In this document: piece by piece, positions 23,060-35,096 of the stretch | How the letters are laid out: every line of letters starts with the position of its first letter | Numbering within the stretch: the first letter of the stretch is position 1 | Origin: Hibiscus mutabilis | Lineage: Eukaryota; Streptophyta; Magnoliopsida; Malvales; Malvaceae | Direction: 5' to 3' | DNA length: 64,000 nucleotides | Assembly (NCBI GenBank): GCA_019671005.1 | Contig: CM033715.1 | Coordinates: 4,650,001-4,714,000, forward strand | Program-made: the position numbers and the translations under genes | Notes under the pieces: generated by a model | What the model was told of the DNA's origin: nothing | Seen by the model: the letters and a program-made list of their open reading frames with translations, nothing else | Database searches by the model: none

Positions 23060-23750
23060 TATAAAACATTAAGGCATTGTTTGGTAAATAGCGATTTGAG
23101 TTAAAATTAAAGGTTTGAGTTAATATTAGAGGTTTAACCGGTCAAATATGTAATTTGAATGTTTGGTGAATAGCGGATTGAAATAGCGGATAAACAGACT
23201 AGGATGAAACTTCTAATTTTGAAAAAGTTACTAATAGGAGCTTTTTAAAATTAAAGGTTTTGAAATAAGAATTATAAAGACCCTTTTATCCTTAACAATT
23301 ATCAAAGATCTCCAAATAACCTAAATTTAACTTTTTCTATTGAAATTATTTACCCTCGCTTATTTACATTATGACTTTTCTTTTTATTATCACACATTTA
23401 TATTTATATTTAATAATTAATTAAATAAATTTAAAAAAAATTATATAAATAATAAATTAATATATATATCCTTTAAATATGCTTATTGATGTTATATTAA
23501 AAAAATTATAATCTAATTAATACTATAATAGATACAAAAAATTGATAACAAATAAACTATTCAAATAAGTATCAAATATAATCATGTCTTTATATGTCAT
23601 TTTGCTTGTTTAAATAATCAAACAACTATCAACTAAGTTTACCAAACACTTTTATACAATCAGCTAGTTAAATCAACTAATACAATTAACTATCAGCTAA
23701 TGTATTCTGTTATCAACTATCAGTTGTCCGCTAATTACAGACAGAGTATA
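23060..23750. repeat. Possible degenerate MITE (GTTTGGTAAA ends)
   Basis: ggcattgtttggtaaatagc on the left faces accaaacacttttatac and cagttgtccgctaattac on the right. The layout resembles a decayed inverted-repeat element, but arms and duplication are not clear. The AT-rich interior has no coding capacity. Confidence 0.3.
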
Positions 23751-24279
23751 TTTTTAAGTATAAAAATGGGAAAAAGAAGGAACTTCATTGAAAGTTTTGC
23801 TTATAAATATGTTTGTCAACTTTTTTTCAGAAAAATGAATTGAAGAATTTGACGCTTTTAAGGAGGGTGCTATCAGGTTGGAAAAAATAATTAATATAGC
23901 ATTTAATATTCTATTAAAATACAACATTTAATAGAAAAACATTGAGTGACGGACAAGTTATTTAAGCTCGAAATGAACATTAAAGCTAAACATTTTTATT
24001 TGCCTTTTATTTTATTTTGAATTCCAATAAGATACAAGTTAATATGATGTCGTCGCCCCAATTTAATTCCCTTGTTGACATAATCAATCTCATGAATTGC
24101 CCCCCTTATTTATTATATTCAAGAATAGGCCCCCTTATTTATTATATTCGTCAATAGGCCCTTTATCTAGAATTATTTTAATTTAAGTTTAAATATATTA
24201 TGTTTTAACAACATGATTTTTTTTGAATAGTACAACATGAATTTTTTAGAATAATTCAAATAAAAGATTAGTTCAATTA

Positions 24280-24665
24280 GTTTTGATATTGTTCGACATT
24301 TTGGAGGTAGTGTGTTCGAATAGTCTTAGGGTCAGTCAGGGGCTGAAAGTAGTGAGGACTAGTGGAGGCCATCACCCCATTAGATTTTGGAAAATTAGAA
24401 TCTACTCCCTTAAAATTTTTGAAAATTTTAATTGGCCATCTCAAGATTTTTAAAAATTTACATGAAGCTTCCAAAAATTTAAATACTTTTAATTAAATTC
24501 CTCCCATAATTTTTAAAAATTCTCATTGAGCCTCTTAAATTTTCAAAACTCTTAATTACACCCTATTGTTTTAAAAAAATGTACTAAACCTTCAAAAAAA
24601 ATTGAAAATTCTAGTTTAAACCTCTATTTTTTTAATAAAAAACTAAGTTGGTCTCCATAAATATT
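24280..24665. repeat. Degenerate 35-40-bp periodic repeat (copy 1)
   Basis: Successive phrases of the type 'cctcttaaatttt(c/t)aaaa(c/t)tcttaatta' recur about every 35-40 bp. A related block lies at 27280-27545 with the same phrasing. The origin is unknown; an old transposon body is likely. Confidence 0.5.
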
Positions 24666-26685
24666 TTCACCAAAATGCATAACAAACTTTTACTAGAATA
24701 AGAATCGAAACATAGATCATAAAATGAGTATAAAATATAAAAAAAAAACTACAATGAAAATAACAAAAGATGCTAATTTTTAGAGTGCAATTTTGAACAT
24801 TTTCAAACACTAAAATCAAAATAATAATTGGGAAAAGATAAGAACAAAGTTGGCTTTGAAATTCCATCCAAAACGACAAAACCATCCAAGATGACACAAT
24901 CTCAAGAGGTCAGAATTGGACAAGTGAGAGCGTGCGGGAGGACAAAATCTGCTGGGCCTCGTTCAATTCCAACAGCATAAATTGACAAATGGACAAACCT
25001 CCATTTCTGAACCAGACCTGGTCGGCCAGTTCATGTTTTCTTGGCAACTGTATTTACACAACTCATACAACTGACTTTTCATACCCTCATCTCTTTCTCT
25101 GTTCCTCATTGAGCTATGGGGAGTTTGTTGAGATTTTAATGGAAAGAAAGAAAGCCAGATATTGTTGAGATTTTATTGAGCTTTGGTTTGGTTCGATTTG
25201 GTTGGATATTTATATAATTTATAATCATAAACAATTTCGAACAATATCTACCTAAGGGGAGAAGAAAAGAGAATTTTGTTCTTAATAAGTCTTGAACTCG
25301 CGACTTAAGAAAATGGCGGGTGTAAAGCCACATGTTGTAGAGATTGTTGACATATTTAAGTAAAAATTTAAATTCAAATCAGAAAAACAACACCAGGAGA
25401 ACTTGTATTAAAATCGGGTTTGATCCAATAGTGAATCTTGACATTGAATTTTAAGGTACAACTCTAAAACTATAAAAAGTTTCAAAAATGTTAAAAGCCA
25501 TTAAAGTAAAATTTTGGGGTCTATTATATATGCGAAGAAGTAAATATAAAATATTTAGGGGAAATAATACAAAATTTTTGGAGCCAAAATCCCCGTTCTC
25601 TTAAAAATCCACTAAGTTAACTCAACTCGACTCTAAATTTAATAAGATCTTTTTTACTACCAGACATATGGACAAAAATTTTATGCTTTTTTGGTGTTAC
25701 ATTTTGTGCCAAACACTAAAAAATCAAATCTTAAGCCCTAACCCTAGATTTTAAATTCTAAACCCTAAAATATACACCATGTACCCAATACTCTAAACTC
25801 TAACCTTAAGCGCTAATCCTAAACTTTAAATATATTTTTTTAATGATAAATCATAAATAAAAGCACGCATACAATTTCTACTCCCAAAATGTTTCAGACA
25901 AAAAAAAAACATAATCATGTGTCGTGTGCATGTGTAGCTTGATCAAACGGTTGAAATGAAGTCAATGAAGGAGGAATCGTAAGTTGGTAGCCCTTGGATT
26001 GCTTGCCAATTGTGCAAGTTTTGGCTGGAAAGAAGCGTGCATTAAGCCACATATTTGTGTTAGTCAAAATGTGATATAATAAAGTATTAGTATTATATAT
26101 ATAATATGACAATGCAAATTAAAAATAATGTTGTGACAATTGGCATATTAATATAAATCGAGTCAAATTTGAGCAGGCTAAGTAACACTCGATGACTTGA
26201 ATCAAACACATGAATTGAAAGCAATGGCAACCGCTGAGAATATGAAAGGCTATAGTCGTCTACAGAAAAATGTTAGTTTTTTCAAAGCTTGTAAGTCCAT
26301 CGGCTGCCAATCGGGCTGGAAGGCCACAATGTGGTGTCAAATTTTGACAATTTGTTGTAGATTGGACCGATTTAGTTTAGGTTTTGGAAGACATATCAAA
26401 TGTGTCTTTTGTATTTTGTTATGTTTCAGATTTTATCGTATTTAGTACTTACAAAGCTCTTATCCGAAGTTGAATCAGATTAGATTTTATTTTAGAAATA
26501 ATCTTTTTCGGTACTATATTTTTTCATTTAACAATGTTCAATTTATTGCTTTACTTAAGGGACATCGAACTATTGTCACTACATCCAACAAGATTTGATG
26601 AAGACATGGAAGATAAGAATTTGTGGGAGATGATAGTATGTGAGTTCTAACTTGAAAACAGCTAAAATTCGAGACAATAGTGGCG
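24666..26685. other. Gene-free region with one telomere-like repeat
   Basis: No exon was recognised. A degenerate CCCTAAA-like stretch (agccctaaccctagat and similar) lies at about 25730-25830, next to ttggtgttacattttgtgcc. This resembles the element at 4321-4500. The remainder is A/T-rich sequence without a clear feature. Confidence 0.45.
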
Positions 26686-27243
26686 TATATGGGTGATAAC
26701 GAGTCGAGCTGAGCCCGAACTTAGTTGGGCTCGAGGCTCGTCGAGCTTGAAATTTTAGGCTCGAGCTCGGCTCAGAAATAATACTATTAGGCTCGGGCTC
26801 GGCTCGAAATGAATAATTTTGTTATATTTTTTTTATAAAAGATGGTGTCTCGTTAAAACATCTTTCATAACCAACACTGAAATGAAATTAAATGTCGGAA
26901 AAGGGAAAAAGATGGTCCAAAAATTAGATTAATCCAAATAATCAAAAAATATTCTTAAACAATTAAGGAAAATGCCCAATTTATTTTAGTTAATTTGCTT
27001 TTAGTAGATTTTTCTTAATTTATTTTATTGCTTTTTCTTTTGCTAAATATATTACTTTTAGTGCATATGTAGCATATGTATATATATAATTATTCTAAGC
27101 TTGTTCACGAGCTTTTTGAGCCGAGCTTGGGTCAACTCGGCTTGTTAAAATTTCGAGCCGAGCCCGAGTCGAGTTCACTCGAGCCGAGCTTTGATCAAGC
27201 TAAATCCGAGTAGCTCGCGAGCCGATGAGGCTCATTATCACCC
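26686..27243. mobile_element. hAT-like non-autonomous element, GAGCTCGGCTCG type, 558 bp
   Basis: The left end reads GGGTGATAACGAGTCGAGCT and the right end GATGAGGCTCATTATCACCC, so GGGTGATAA is the inverted terminal core. Exact 8-bp copies of TAGTGGCG flank it (26678-26685 and 27244-27251), the hAT hallmark. Both subterminal regions are dense in gctcgagctcggctcg-like motifs, typical of transposase-binding clusters. It encodes no protein. Confidence 0.85.
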
Positions 27244-27279
27244 TAGTGGCGGAAGATAATGGGACTAGAAGGCTGTGTC

Positions 27280-27545
27280 ACCATTTTTTTGAAAATTAGA
27301 ATATGGTCCCTCAAGTTTTCAAAAGATTTAATTTGGTTCCATCACATTTTTTAGAAATCGTATTGAAATTTAATTTTTTTTATGTTTTTAATTAAATGTC
27401 ATCTCATGATTTTTAAAAGTTCTTATTAGGTCTCTCAAAATTATTATAAAAATTGAATTAATCCTATTTTTTGAAGAAAAAAATTAAATCCATTTCTTTT
27501 TGAAATTTTAGTTTAAACCTTTATTTAAAAAAAAATCAGTTGACT
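27280..27545. repeat. Degenerate 35-40-bp periodic repeat (copy 2)
   Basis: Phrases such as tccctcaagttttcaaaaga and ggtctctcaaaattattat repeat in the style of 24280-24665. It sits between two hAT-like elements. Confidence 0.45.
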
Positions 27546-27548
27546 CAT

Positions 27549-27755
27549 ATAGAGGTGGGCTTTCAATCGAGCCGAGTCAAAAAAAATTTAAGTTATTCGA
27601 GTTGACGCATCATATTTTATAACTCAAACTTTATTTGAAATTTTTCGATTCAAATCGAGTTTTTGTGCTCTTATACAAATTTAATTGTGATTATTTATCA
27701 TGTTATAGTACAACTTGATTCCAATTTAAACGACCTTCTTTAATCATATAAGATA

Positions 27756-27792
<37 letters not shown>

Positions 27793-27995
27793 CTTCATAT
27801 TTTTTATATCGATATATATATATATCAGTAAAAATTGAAGGACTCAATTCGAATTTAAAAATCAATACACTAGTTACTAAAAATTTCAAGTTTTCATTTT
27901 ACAACTCAAGCTTTATTTAAAGTTTTTTCAATCCAAATTTATAAAATTTCAAGTCAAGTCGAAAATTTTGATTTTTCGAGCCAAATGGGGTGGTT
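27549..27995. mobile_element. hAT-like non-autonomous element, GAGTCGAG family (copy 2)
   Basis: TAGAGGTGGGCTTTCAATCG on the left opposes the right end ...CGAGCCAAATGGGGTGGTTA. The AT-rich core (aatttaaacgaccttcttta, tatatgcatatatata) and the subterminal cgagtt/aactc motifs match the copies at 2480 and 32068. It contains a long AT microsatellite at about 27759-27791. No convincing target duplication was found. Confidence 0.6.
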
Positions 27996-29038
27996 AAAGC
28001 ATGAGAATTTATTTATAGTATGTAGAAACTAAGGCGCCGGGAAGAAGAGGGATTGGGTTTCAGCAGTATTAATACTCCAGAGCCCATTGTAAGGTAGTGT
28101 TCCATGGGACCAAGATGAAAGTGAACCCAACAGTTTCTTAAAATAATCATATTCCAACAACACATACTGCAGAAAAGTTATAACAGAAAGCCTCAACCCA
28201 AATTTCCAAAAACATCTATCCGTTTGGATGCTAATTTTAGACTTTGTTTGATTAGGTAGAAAACGAGGACGGAAGAAGATAAAGGAAAAGTACAAAAATA
28301 AATAAATAAATTTTGAGTGCGTTTAATAAGAAAGAAAGAAAATAAGAGGGAACATTGATTTCATCATTATGCGTATAAGCAAATCGTTTTAATTAGGAAC
28401 AAAAGTTGGGAGAAGATGAAGAGATAGTATTTATCGGTCCGGTTGAATTAAGTTCACGTTAGATTTATACATTAGATTATATATTTCATATTGACTCAAA
28501 TTTGGCCTACTTTAAACTACGAGTCTTAAGACTCGTATTTGCAAATTGCTGGTCCAAACATTTTTGGACATGTCCACAGTATTTTTGTATTTCTTTTAGA
28601 AATATTATACTTTTATGTGATAAAAATGTTATGGTATATAAAAATAAAATATACAACATAGTACAAACTAAGAAAACGGTTGGGCTGTACTCGAGAACCT
28701 TAAATGTTGAACTCATGTTTTAAACGAATCTAATTTTTTGTTTATAGACTTATTTTTCAGACCTAATAATTTTAGTGTAATTATTATATATATTGAAGGT
28801 ATAAATTAAAAGTTTGTACATTATGCTTTTAGTTTTAGAGTTTAGAGATTTAATTTAGAGCGTCTGATTTAGGATTTTAAGTTTAAGAGTTTAAAATTTA
28901 AGGGTTTTGATTAGACTTTAGGGTTTATATGTTAAAACTCAAATCCCTCATCATATTACGCTCTAAACGAATTCTTAAACCTTAAATTAATTTTCTTGTA
29001 AAAAAATTAGTTTCCACCATCAATATATTAAATATAAA
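27996..29038. other. Gene-free region
   Basis: No supported exon. A telomere-like degenerate stretch of the opposite polarity (ttaggattttaagtttaag, then aagggttttgatt) lies at about 28850-28940, related to the repeats at 4321 and 51200. Confidence 0.4.
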
Positions 29039-29240
29039 TTAGGGATGTCAATGGGGCGGGTTTTGCAGGGATTCGCCCCACTTCGCATTCAATTAGGCAG
29101 GGATAGTTACAAATTTCGCGGGTTGTGGGGCGAGGATGAAGATAAAAATTAGATTCATCGTGGGTGGTGGGGAAGGCGTGAATATATCTTTGTACCCGCC
29201 CCATCCCCATCTGCCCCGCATCGTTCCCACCCGCCCCAAC
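29039..29240. repeat. GC-rich left end of a hAT-like element
   Basis: TTAGGGATGTCAATGGGGCG followed by clustered ggggcggg/ccccgcc motifs is a common plant hAT terminal style (compare 49659). The right end was not identified, so it may be truncated. Confidence 0.45.
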
Positions 29241-30014
29241 AAATCTTATAAAATGTTATTATAAATATTATAAAAATATAATACCGGTTTGGATCATAGT
29301 CAAATTTAAGATAATTTATATTGACTTTTTCTTGGGATATTAATGAAAAATTCAATATATATATATATAATTGAGTTTGAAATTGATCATATCAAACTTA
29401 TAAATATTCTTTAATATACCAATTTGAATCGGAGTCAAATTGGAAATAATTTGCATTGACTTATCTTAAAATATTTATGAAAAATTATATATTATAATAT
29501 TTATTATGTTTATTGGTTTATTCTTTATTGTTGTTTGTCGTTATGCCTATTCTTTAAGGGTTTTTCTTCTCTTCAGTCCTCACCATATATATGTTATTCT
29601 TCTATTTTTTAATTTTATTTTCCTAATATTGTATGTTATTTAGATTCTATCGGTATTTGTTCTTATTTTTTAAGGTTGTTTTTTAATTATTATGTTTTTT
29701 TAGTTCTTTCTGCAATGTTTATTTGTTAAGCAATTGAAATATTATTTTACATGTTATTTGTGCTATTTTCGATCCTTTACAATAGACTTTAGTATCTTTT
29801 TAGTCCAAACTTTTTTGTTGTACAATTTTAATTTCGTATATTATTGTTTTTAAAAAAATTGTGACAATTAGAATAATTTTACTATGTGATGTGAGTCCGA
29901 ATGATGGATATTTTATACTTTTTCGTAACAAATTTAATTTATATTTTTAACTAATAGTTATAAAAATATTATAGCAACTCTATATTAATTAATTCCAAGC
30001 AGTCTTTTTCTTAA

Positions 30015-31165
30015 GGGTAAACTACACTGGTAGTCACCGAACTATCGTTTATTTTTTTATTTTGGTCGTCAAACTAATTTTTTTTTGGAAAAATGATCAC
30101 TAACGTTACATATTTTTTCTATTTTGGTCACTGACGTTAACTTCCCGGTAAGTTTTAACAAATACGGTTACCTTGCATGGTATAATAATAGTTCTAGTCC
30201 TAAAACATATACATTTCATCAACTTGGTCCTCATTTTCTAGAGTTTAAATTATTTTTTTGACTTTTTTATAATTTGATCCTCTCACTTTTACTTCCCTTA
30301 AAAAACAACCATCATCTTCACTTATAAACTATACCTGGGTGAGCGCCTTAGTTTGTACGGATATTAACTAAACTGAAATAGATGAGCAGGGGTAGTATTT
30401 CATTCGTACACCTTCTAAAACTTGGTATCATTGTATTGATGTTGTGAGGAATTAACAACTGTGGATGCTACTGATTGCGAGCGTTTCGACTCCCCTTTAT
30501 TAGAGTCTGTAAGTGGTGCTCTAAAATATTCAAATTCATATATTCCTAATAGAAAACAAAATTTGAAAGTCAAGAATAAGGGGGGAAATCGAGTTGTGGA
30601 GCATATAAATAAAAAAGTTAACGGAAGAATGCTGAGTGATTGCCACTAGTGTGAAATAAAATAAAAATACAAATAAAATAGTTAACCTCCGCATGAGCGA
30701 TCTTAAACAGACCTTCCAATCGTCTTACAAGATCCTGAATCTTTATCATTGATGCCTCAGCAATTGGATGCTGGTGCCACAATTTTAAAATCTCAATGCT
30801 GGAGAAAATGAGATCCGTATAACACTTTTCATTGTTTTCTTTAAACAGACCTTCTAATCGTCTTACAAGATGATGATTATTTTTTAAGGGAAGTGAAAGT
30901 GAGAGGACCAAATTATAAAAAAATCAAAAAATAAGTTAAACGCTAGAAAATGAGGACCAAGTTGAAGAAATGTATATGTTTTAGGACTAAAACTGTTATT
31001 ATACCATGCAATGTAACCATATTTTCTAAAACTTAACGGGAAGTTAACGGTCAGTGACCAAAATAGGAAAAATATGTAACTTTAGTAACCATTTCACCAA
31101 AAAATTAGTTGGTTACCAAAATAGAAAAGAAACTATAGTTCGATGACTACTGGTGTAGTTTATCC
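30015..31165. mobile_element. Mutator-like non-autonomous element with about 300-bp TIRs
   Basis: The left arm, from GGGTAAACTACACTGGTAGT, is mirrored by the right arm ...ACTACTGGTGTAGTTTATCC. The two arms stay similar for about 300 bp (accgaactatcgttta, ttaacttcccggtaagtttt, ttggtcctcattttctag). Flanks TTTTTCTTA and TTTTTTTTA fit a 9-bp duplication (8 of 9). The unique centre (about 30330-30860) is not TIR and contains a minus-strand reading SSIEILKLWHQHPIAEAS, then KIQDLVRRLEGLFK. It also has an internal duplication of the VRRLEGLFK stretch (30700-30738 and 30840-30872). A captured host-gene fragment (Pack-MULE) is possible; I cannot name the source. Confidence 0.75.
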
Positions 31166-31774
31166 TTTTTTTTAATAATCTCATCCTTAAGTTTGGACAA
31201 TATTAGCTGGTAGCAGCCGGTAAGATTCACTTTGATTTCTTTTTCAAGTTGCATTATTTTCCTAAAATAAAAAAAGACACCTTCAGAACCAAATAACGTC
31301 ACTACCTTATTAAATTGTCAAGTGGTTAAATAAAACACAATTTTTAACATAATTTTAAATTGAGATATGATCATGGACGGATGCATGAAGTTTTTATGAG
31401 GGGTAATTGTATATCTATATTTTTTTAAAATAATTTAATGTGTAAAGGAAAAAACTGCATACTCATTTGAGAGAAAAAATATTTTAAACATTTATCTTTG
31501 AACTTTTTAAATCCACCATTGCATATGATTTATGTAATAATTTAATTTAATTTAATTTTATAATTTTTAAATTTAACTTTAATATAATTTTTTTTAATTA
31601 ACTATAAAGAGGATATGACGCCTAACTCTATGATTATGACTCACAAAAAATGTCAAATTTACATAAAAAATATTGATGCGTAAGAAAATATATAAATGGA
31701 ATATTATAATAAAATATGCAAAATGTGATAAATAAAACACAAAGCAATCATGATAGTAATAAACACATCTTGGT

Positions 31775-32024
31775 GAATGTGTAGTGCTGACTTGTCTTTT
31801 TGTTTTTTTTGCGTTGTTAGGTGTTGTTTTGTTAAGCTTCGTTTTGGTCATTTTGTTATGTTTGGGATGTTAGGCGTTGGTTTACGTTTTCTTTGGTGTA
31901 TTTTTTATTTGTGTTGTAACCTTTTCTTCTAATTAAATTTAAGGAGGTTTTTAATGAGTCATATAATTCAGGTTATGTTTGTTTGATTATCCTATTAATA
32001 AATTATTTTACCGAGCAAAAAAAA
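31775..32024 (+). mobile_element. 5'-truncated LINE fragment
   Basis: About 250 bp ends in ...ttttaccgagc followed by A10, like the 3' tail of plant L1-type LINEs. It is flanked by near-identical 17-bp copies aataaacacatcttggt (31758-31774) and aataaatacatcttgat (32025-32041), the target duplication. There is no intact reverse transcriptase; only the 3' end was inserted. Confidence 0.7.
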
Positions 32025-32067
32025 AATAAATACATCTTGATACAAAACATTGAATACACATGATAGG

Positions 32068-32633
32068 TAGAGTGGACGTTCGATCAAGTCGAGTGGAGTC
32101 AAAATTTGTTGAGTTATTCGAGTTTGTAAGTCCTATTTTACGATTCAAACTTTATTTGAAATTTTTTCGAGTCGAGTCGAGTTTATGAAATCCGAGTCGA
32201 GTCGAATCGAGTCGAGATTTCGAGTCTCTGTACAAATTTAATTGTATATATATTTTTATATGCATATACGTAGCGGTGCACATATATATTTCTATATGCA
32301 TATACTTAGGGCTGGAGGGTGCACATGTTGATTTCAATTTTAACGGCTTTCTATATGCATATACGATATACATATATATTTCTTCATATTTTCACACGTG
32401 ATATACATAATATATCATGCAAAATTGACAGTCTCGACTTGAATATGAAAACAGAACAAATAATTATTAAAATTTTCGAGTTATTCGAGTTTTCATTTCA
32501 TAACTCAAACTTTATTTGAATTTTTTTCGAGTCGAGTTTATGAAATTACGAGTCGAGTCAAAATGAGTCGGATTTTTTACCTCGAGTCGAGTCTAATAAT
32601 TTGGTTTTTTCGAGTTGAGTTTTGCCCACCTTA
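32068..32633. mobile_element. hAT-like non-autonomous element, GAGTCGAG family (copy 3), 566 bp
   Basis: The element begins TAGAGTGGACGTTCGATCAA and ends GAGTTTTGCCCACCTTA, with inverted TAnnGTGGnC ends. Exact 8-bp duplications ATGATAGG flank it (32060-32067 and 32634-32641). Dense gagtcgagtcgag clusters at both sides surround an AT-rich core shared with the copies at 2480 and 27549. This is the best-bounded family member here. Confidence 0.85.
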
Positions 32634-33284
32634 ATGATAGGTAGATTTGAAGGATTATATTTTGATATGCAAACTGTGTAAAAATATAATTTTTTTTATA
32701 TTTAAACTATAAAAATGTAACACCTAAACCCCTGATCTTAATATCATAAATCTTAAACTTTAAACCGTAAATTCTAAACCTTACAACCTAAGCTTCTAAA
32801 CTCTGAAATCGAAAAACTTATGTTCACTTTGTGTATCAACGTATTTTCCATATTTGAATGTGTCAAAATCTGTATAAAATAAATTATAAACTCGTAAAAG
32901 CAATGACGGATTCATAAATATTTTTAGGGTGAACATGTATATATATTAATAGCACAAATGTTTCTGAAGATAGAAATACCAATAAAATCTCCGGGTGGAC
33001 GCAATCACTAAAACATATAACTAACATAAAAAAAATCAAATTTCAGAATGAATACTTGTCAACTCTAACTAACAAGTGGATTTGTCACTGTGTAAAAATA
33101 CAAATACATATATTTATAAGAAAAAATAATGTTAAGAAGGAGTGGTTCCCTACCCATAAATCGAAGGATATTGACATATTTGATCTCGTGTACTCATGTA
33201 TATTGTATTAGTGGCATGCTAATTGAACTAAACTCAATCGATATATAGATTTAGAATTCACTACCTTAATTAATTTTAAAATTA

Positions 33285-33786
33285 GGGTAAACTACATAAA
33301 TGGTCACTGAAGTTTGATTAAGTATCTCTTTTTCCACAAAAGTTTGAAAAGTTATGTTTTGGTTACTAATGTTTTTGATTTGTAACAAAACTATAACTCA
33401 ACCGTTAATTTCTGTTTAGTGAGTAACAACAGTCACACGAGGAGGCTCACATGACATTTTTAATATATTAATATCCTCCGGTAAGATGATGACAGGTGGC
33501 ATCATCTTATTTTAATCGGAAAGCACAATACATTCATTATTTTCAAGCCTTTTCTCTCCATAAGATGAAGTCACGTGTCATCATCTTATTGGAGGGTATT
33601 AATACAATAAAAAATGCCACATAAGCCTTCACGTCAGACTGCTGCTACTCACATAATGGAGATTAACGGCTGAATGATCATTTTATAAAAATAAAAAACG
33701 TTAGTGATCAAAACATAACTTTTCAAACTTTAGTGAGAAAATTAGAAACTTACTCGAACTTTAGTCACCATTTATTTCGTTTACCC
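33285..33786. mobile_element. Mutator-like MITE, 502 bp
   Basis: GGGTAAACTACATAAATGGT at the left and ACCATTTATTTCGTTTACCC at the right are ends of long inverted arms (about 200 bp each). The flanks TTAAAATTA and TTAAATTTA form a 9-bp duplication with 8 of 9 matching. It lies about 240 bp upstream of the sulfotransferase start and may affect its promoter. Confidence 0.8.
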
Positions 33787-33945
33787 TTAAATTTATAATG
33801 TATCCCCATCATCAGATGTCCATTAACCAATGTCTATCAAACTTTTGAATTAATTTATAGAATTGAGTGCATCATTAATGGTATTTGGTGTAACACCCCC
33901 CCCCCACAATTATTTTGTTTAAGAAAATGTGCCCTTGTAAACCAA

Positions 33946-33952
33946 TATAAAT
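33946..33952 (+). promoter_or_regulatory. TATA box of the sulfotransferase gene
   Basis: TATAAAT lies 71 bp before the start codon, immediately after a CCAAT. A C-run (33895-33905) sits just upstream. Spacing is normal for a plant core promoter. Confidence 0.5.
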
Positions 33953-34022
33953 GGCACAGAATCCAAGCCAATTTTGAACAACAACAAAAGAGTGTCTAAG
34001 CCAATAGGGAAAATTAATAAGC

Positions 34023-35096
34023 ATGCACACCACTAAATCAGGCCAACTCCCCATTGAGGCTTATAACAACATGCAACAAAGCAAGAGTTTGTTCCCAAAT
34101 ACTCAATCTGATCTTCCTAAATACCTTCAAGAATTTGCCCCCACCCCAGAATGCAAGCACCTTATGTCGTCACTGCCGACGGAGCGCGGTTGGATCACCG
34201 ATCACTTCTATCGGTACCAAGGCTTTTGGCACAGTCTCCGCCAGATACAAGCAGTGCTCCTATGCCAACACCACTTCCAAGCTCAGGACACTGATATCCT
34301 CCTTGTTACCGCTCCAAAATCCGGAACAACATGGTTAAAGGCCATTGTTTTCGCCCTGATGAACAGGTTTCGATACAGTAATTACCCCGATGACAACAAC
34401 CACCCTTTGCTCTCCGAGAATCCTCACGTTCTTGTTCCATTCTTGGAGCTCGGGCTTTACTACGATGGCCAAATTCCCGATTTCACCAATTTTACACCTC
34501 CAAGGATATTTGGAACTCACTTGCCCCTTGTTTCATTGCCGGACTCGGTCAAGAACTCGCCTTGAAAGCTTGTGTACTTATGTAGGAACCCGAAGGATAC
34601 TTTCGCATCGCTTTGGCACTTTTCGAACAAGCTGAGATCAAAGGGTAAGGAAATGGGAACCCTTTCTCTTACAGACTGCTTCGAGCAGTTTACCAGAGGT
34701 GTGAGTGTGTATGGACCCTATTGGGACCATGTTTTAGGGTATTGGAAAGCGAGCTTGGAAAACCCTGAAAGGGTTTTGTTTTTGAAGTACGAGGAAATGA
34801 AACAGCAGCCCGAAGTTGAGCTGATGAAGCTAGCTCGGTTCCTCGGACGACCCTTTTCGTTGGAAGAAGAGACCAACGGTGCTGTTGATGGTATTCTGAA
34901 GCTATGCAGCTTTGAGAATTTGAGCAATCTGGAGGTGAACAAAACTGGGAAAATATTGGCCACTGGTATCGATTACAATGCGTTTTACAGACAAGGTAAA
35001 GTTGGAGATGCTGAGAATCATTTGTCTCCTCAGATGATCGAAAAGCTTGACCAAGTTACTGAAGAAAAGTTCCAAGACTATGGGTTAAAGTTTTAG
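34023..35096 (+). pseudogene. Cytosolic sulfotransferase with one in-frame stop
   Basis: This is a single-exon reading of 357 codons, the normal length and structure for plant SOT enzymes, which move sulfate from PAPS to small acceptors (SOT15-like members act on hydroxyjasmonates). Visible parts are LPTERGWITDHFYRYQGFW; the PAPS 5'-phosphosulfate loop TAPKSGTTWLKA; the catalytic-His segment FGTHLPLVSLP; the 3'-phosphate site LCRNPKDTFASLWHF; LFLKYEEMKQQPEVELMKLA; and the C-terminal FYRQGKVGDAENHLSP. The frame is continuous except for TGA at 34563-34565, where relatives usually have Cys before KLVYLCRNPKD. Truncation there removes the PAPS 3'-phosphate site and the C-terminal half, so the product would be inactive. 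All other motifs look intact, which suggests recent loss, a segregating null allele, or a base error. The acceptor substrate cannot be told from sequence. Confidence 0.9.

Noticed and set aside
27549..27995. Clean 8-bp duplication for hAT-like copy 2
   Set aside because: Flanks tested on both sides do not match; only family similarity supports this element.
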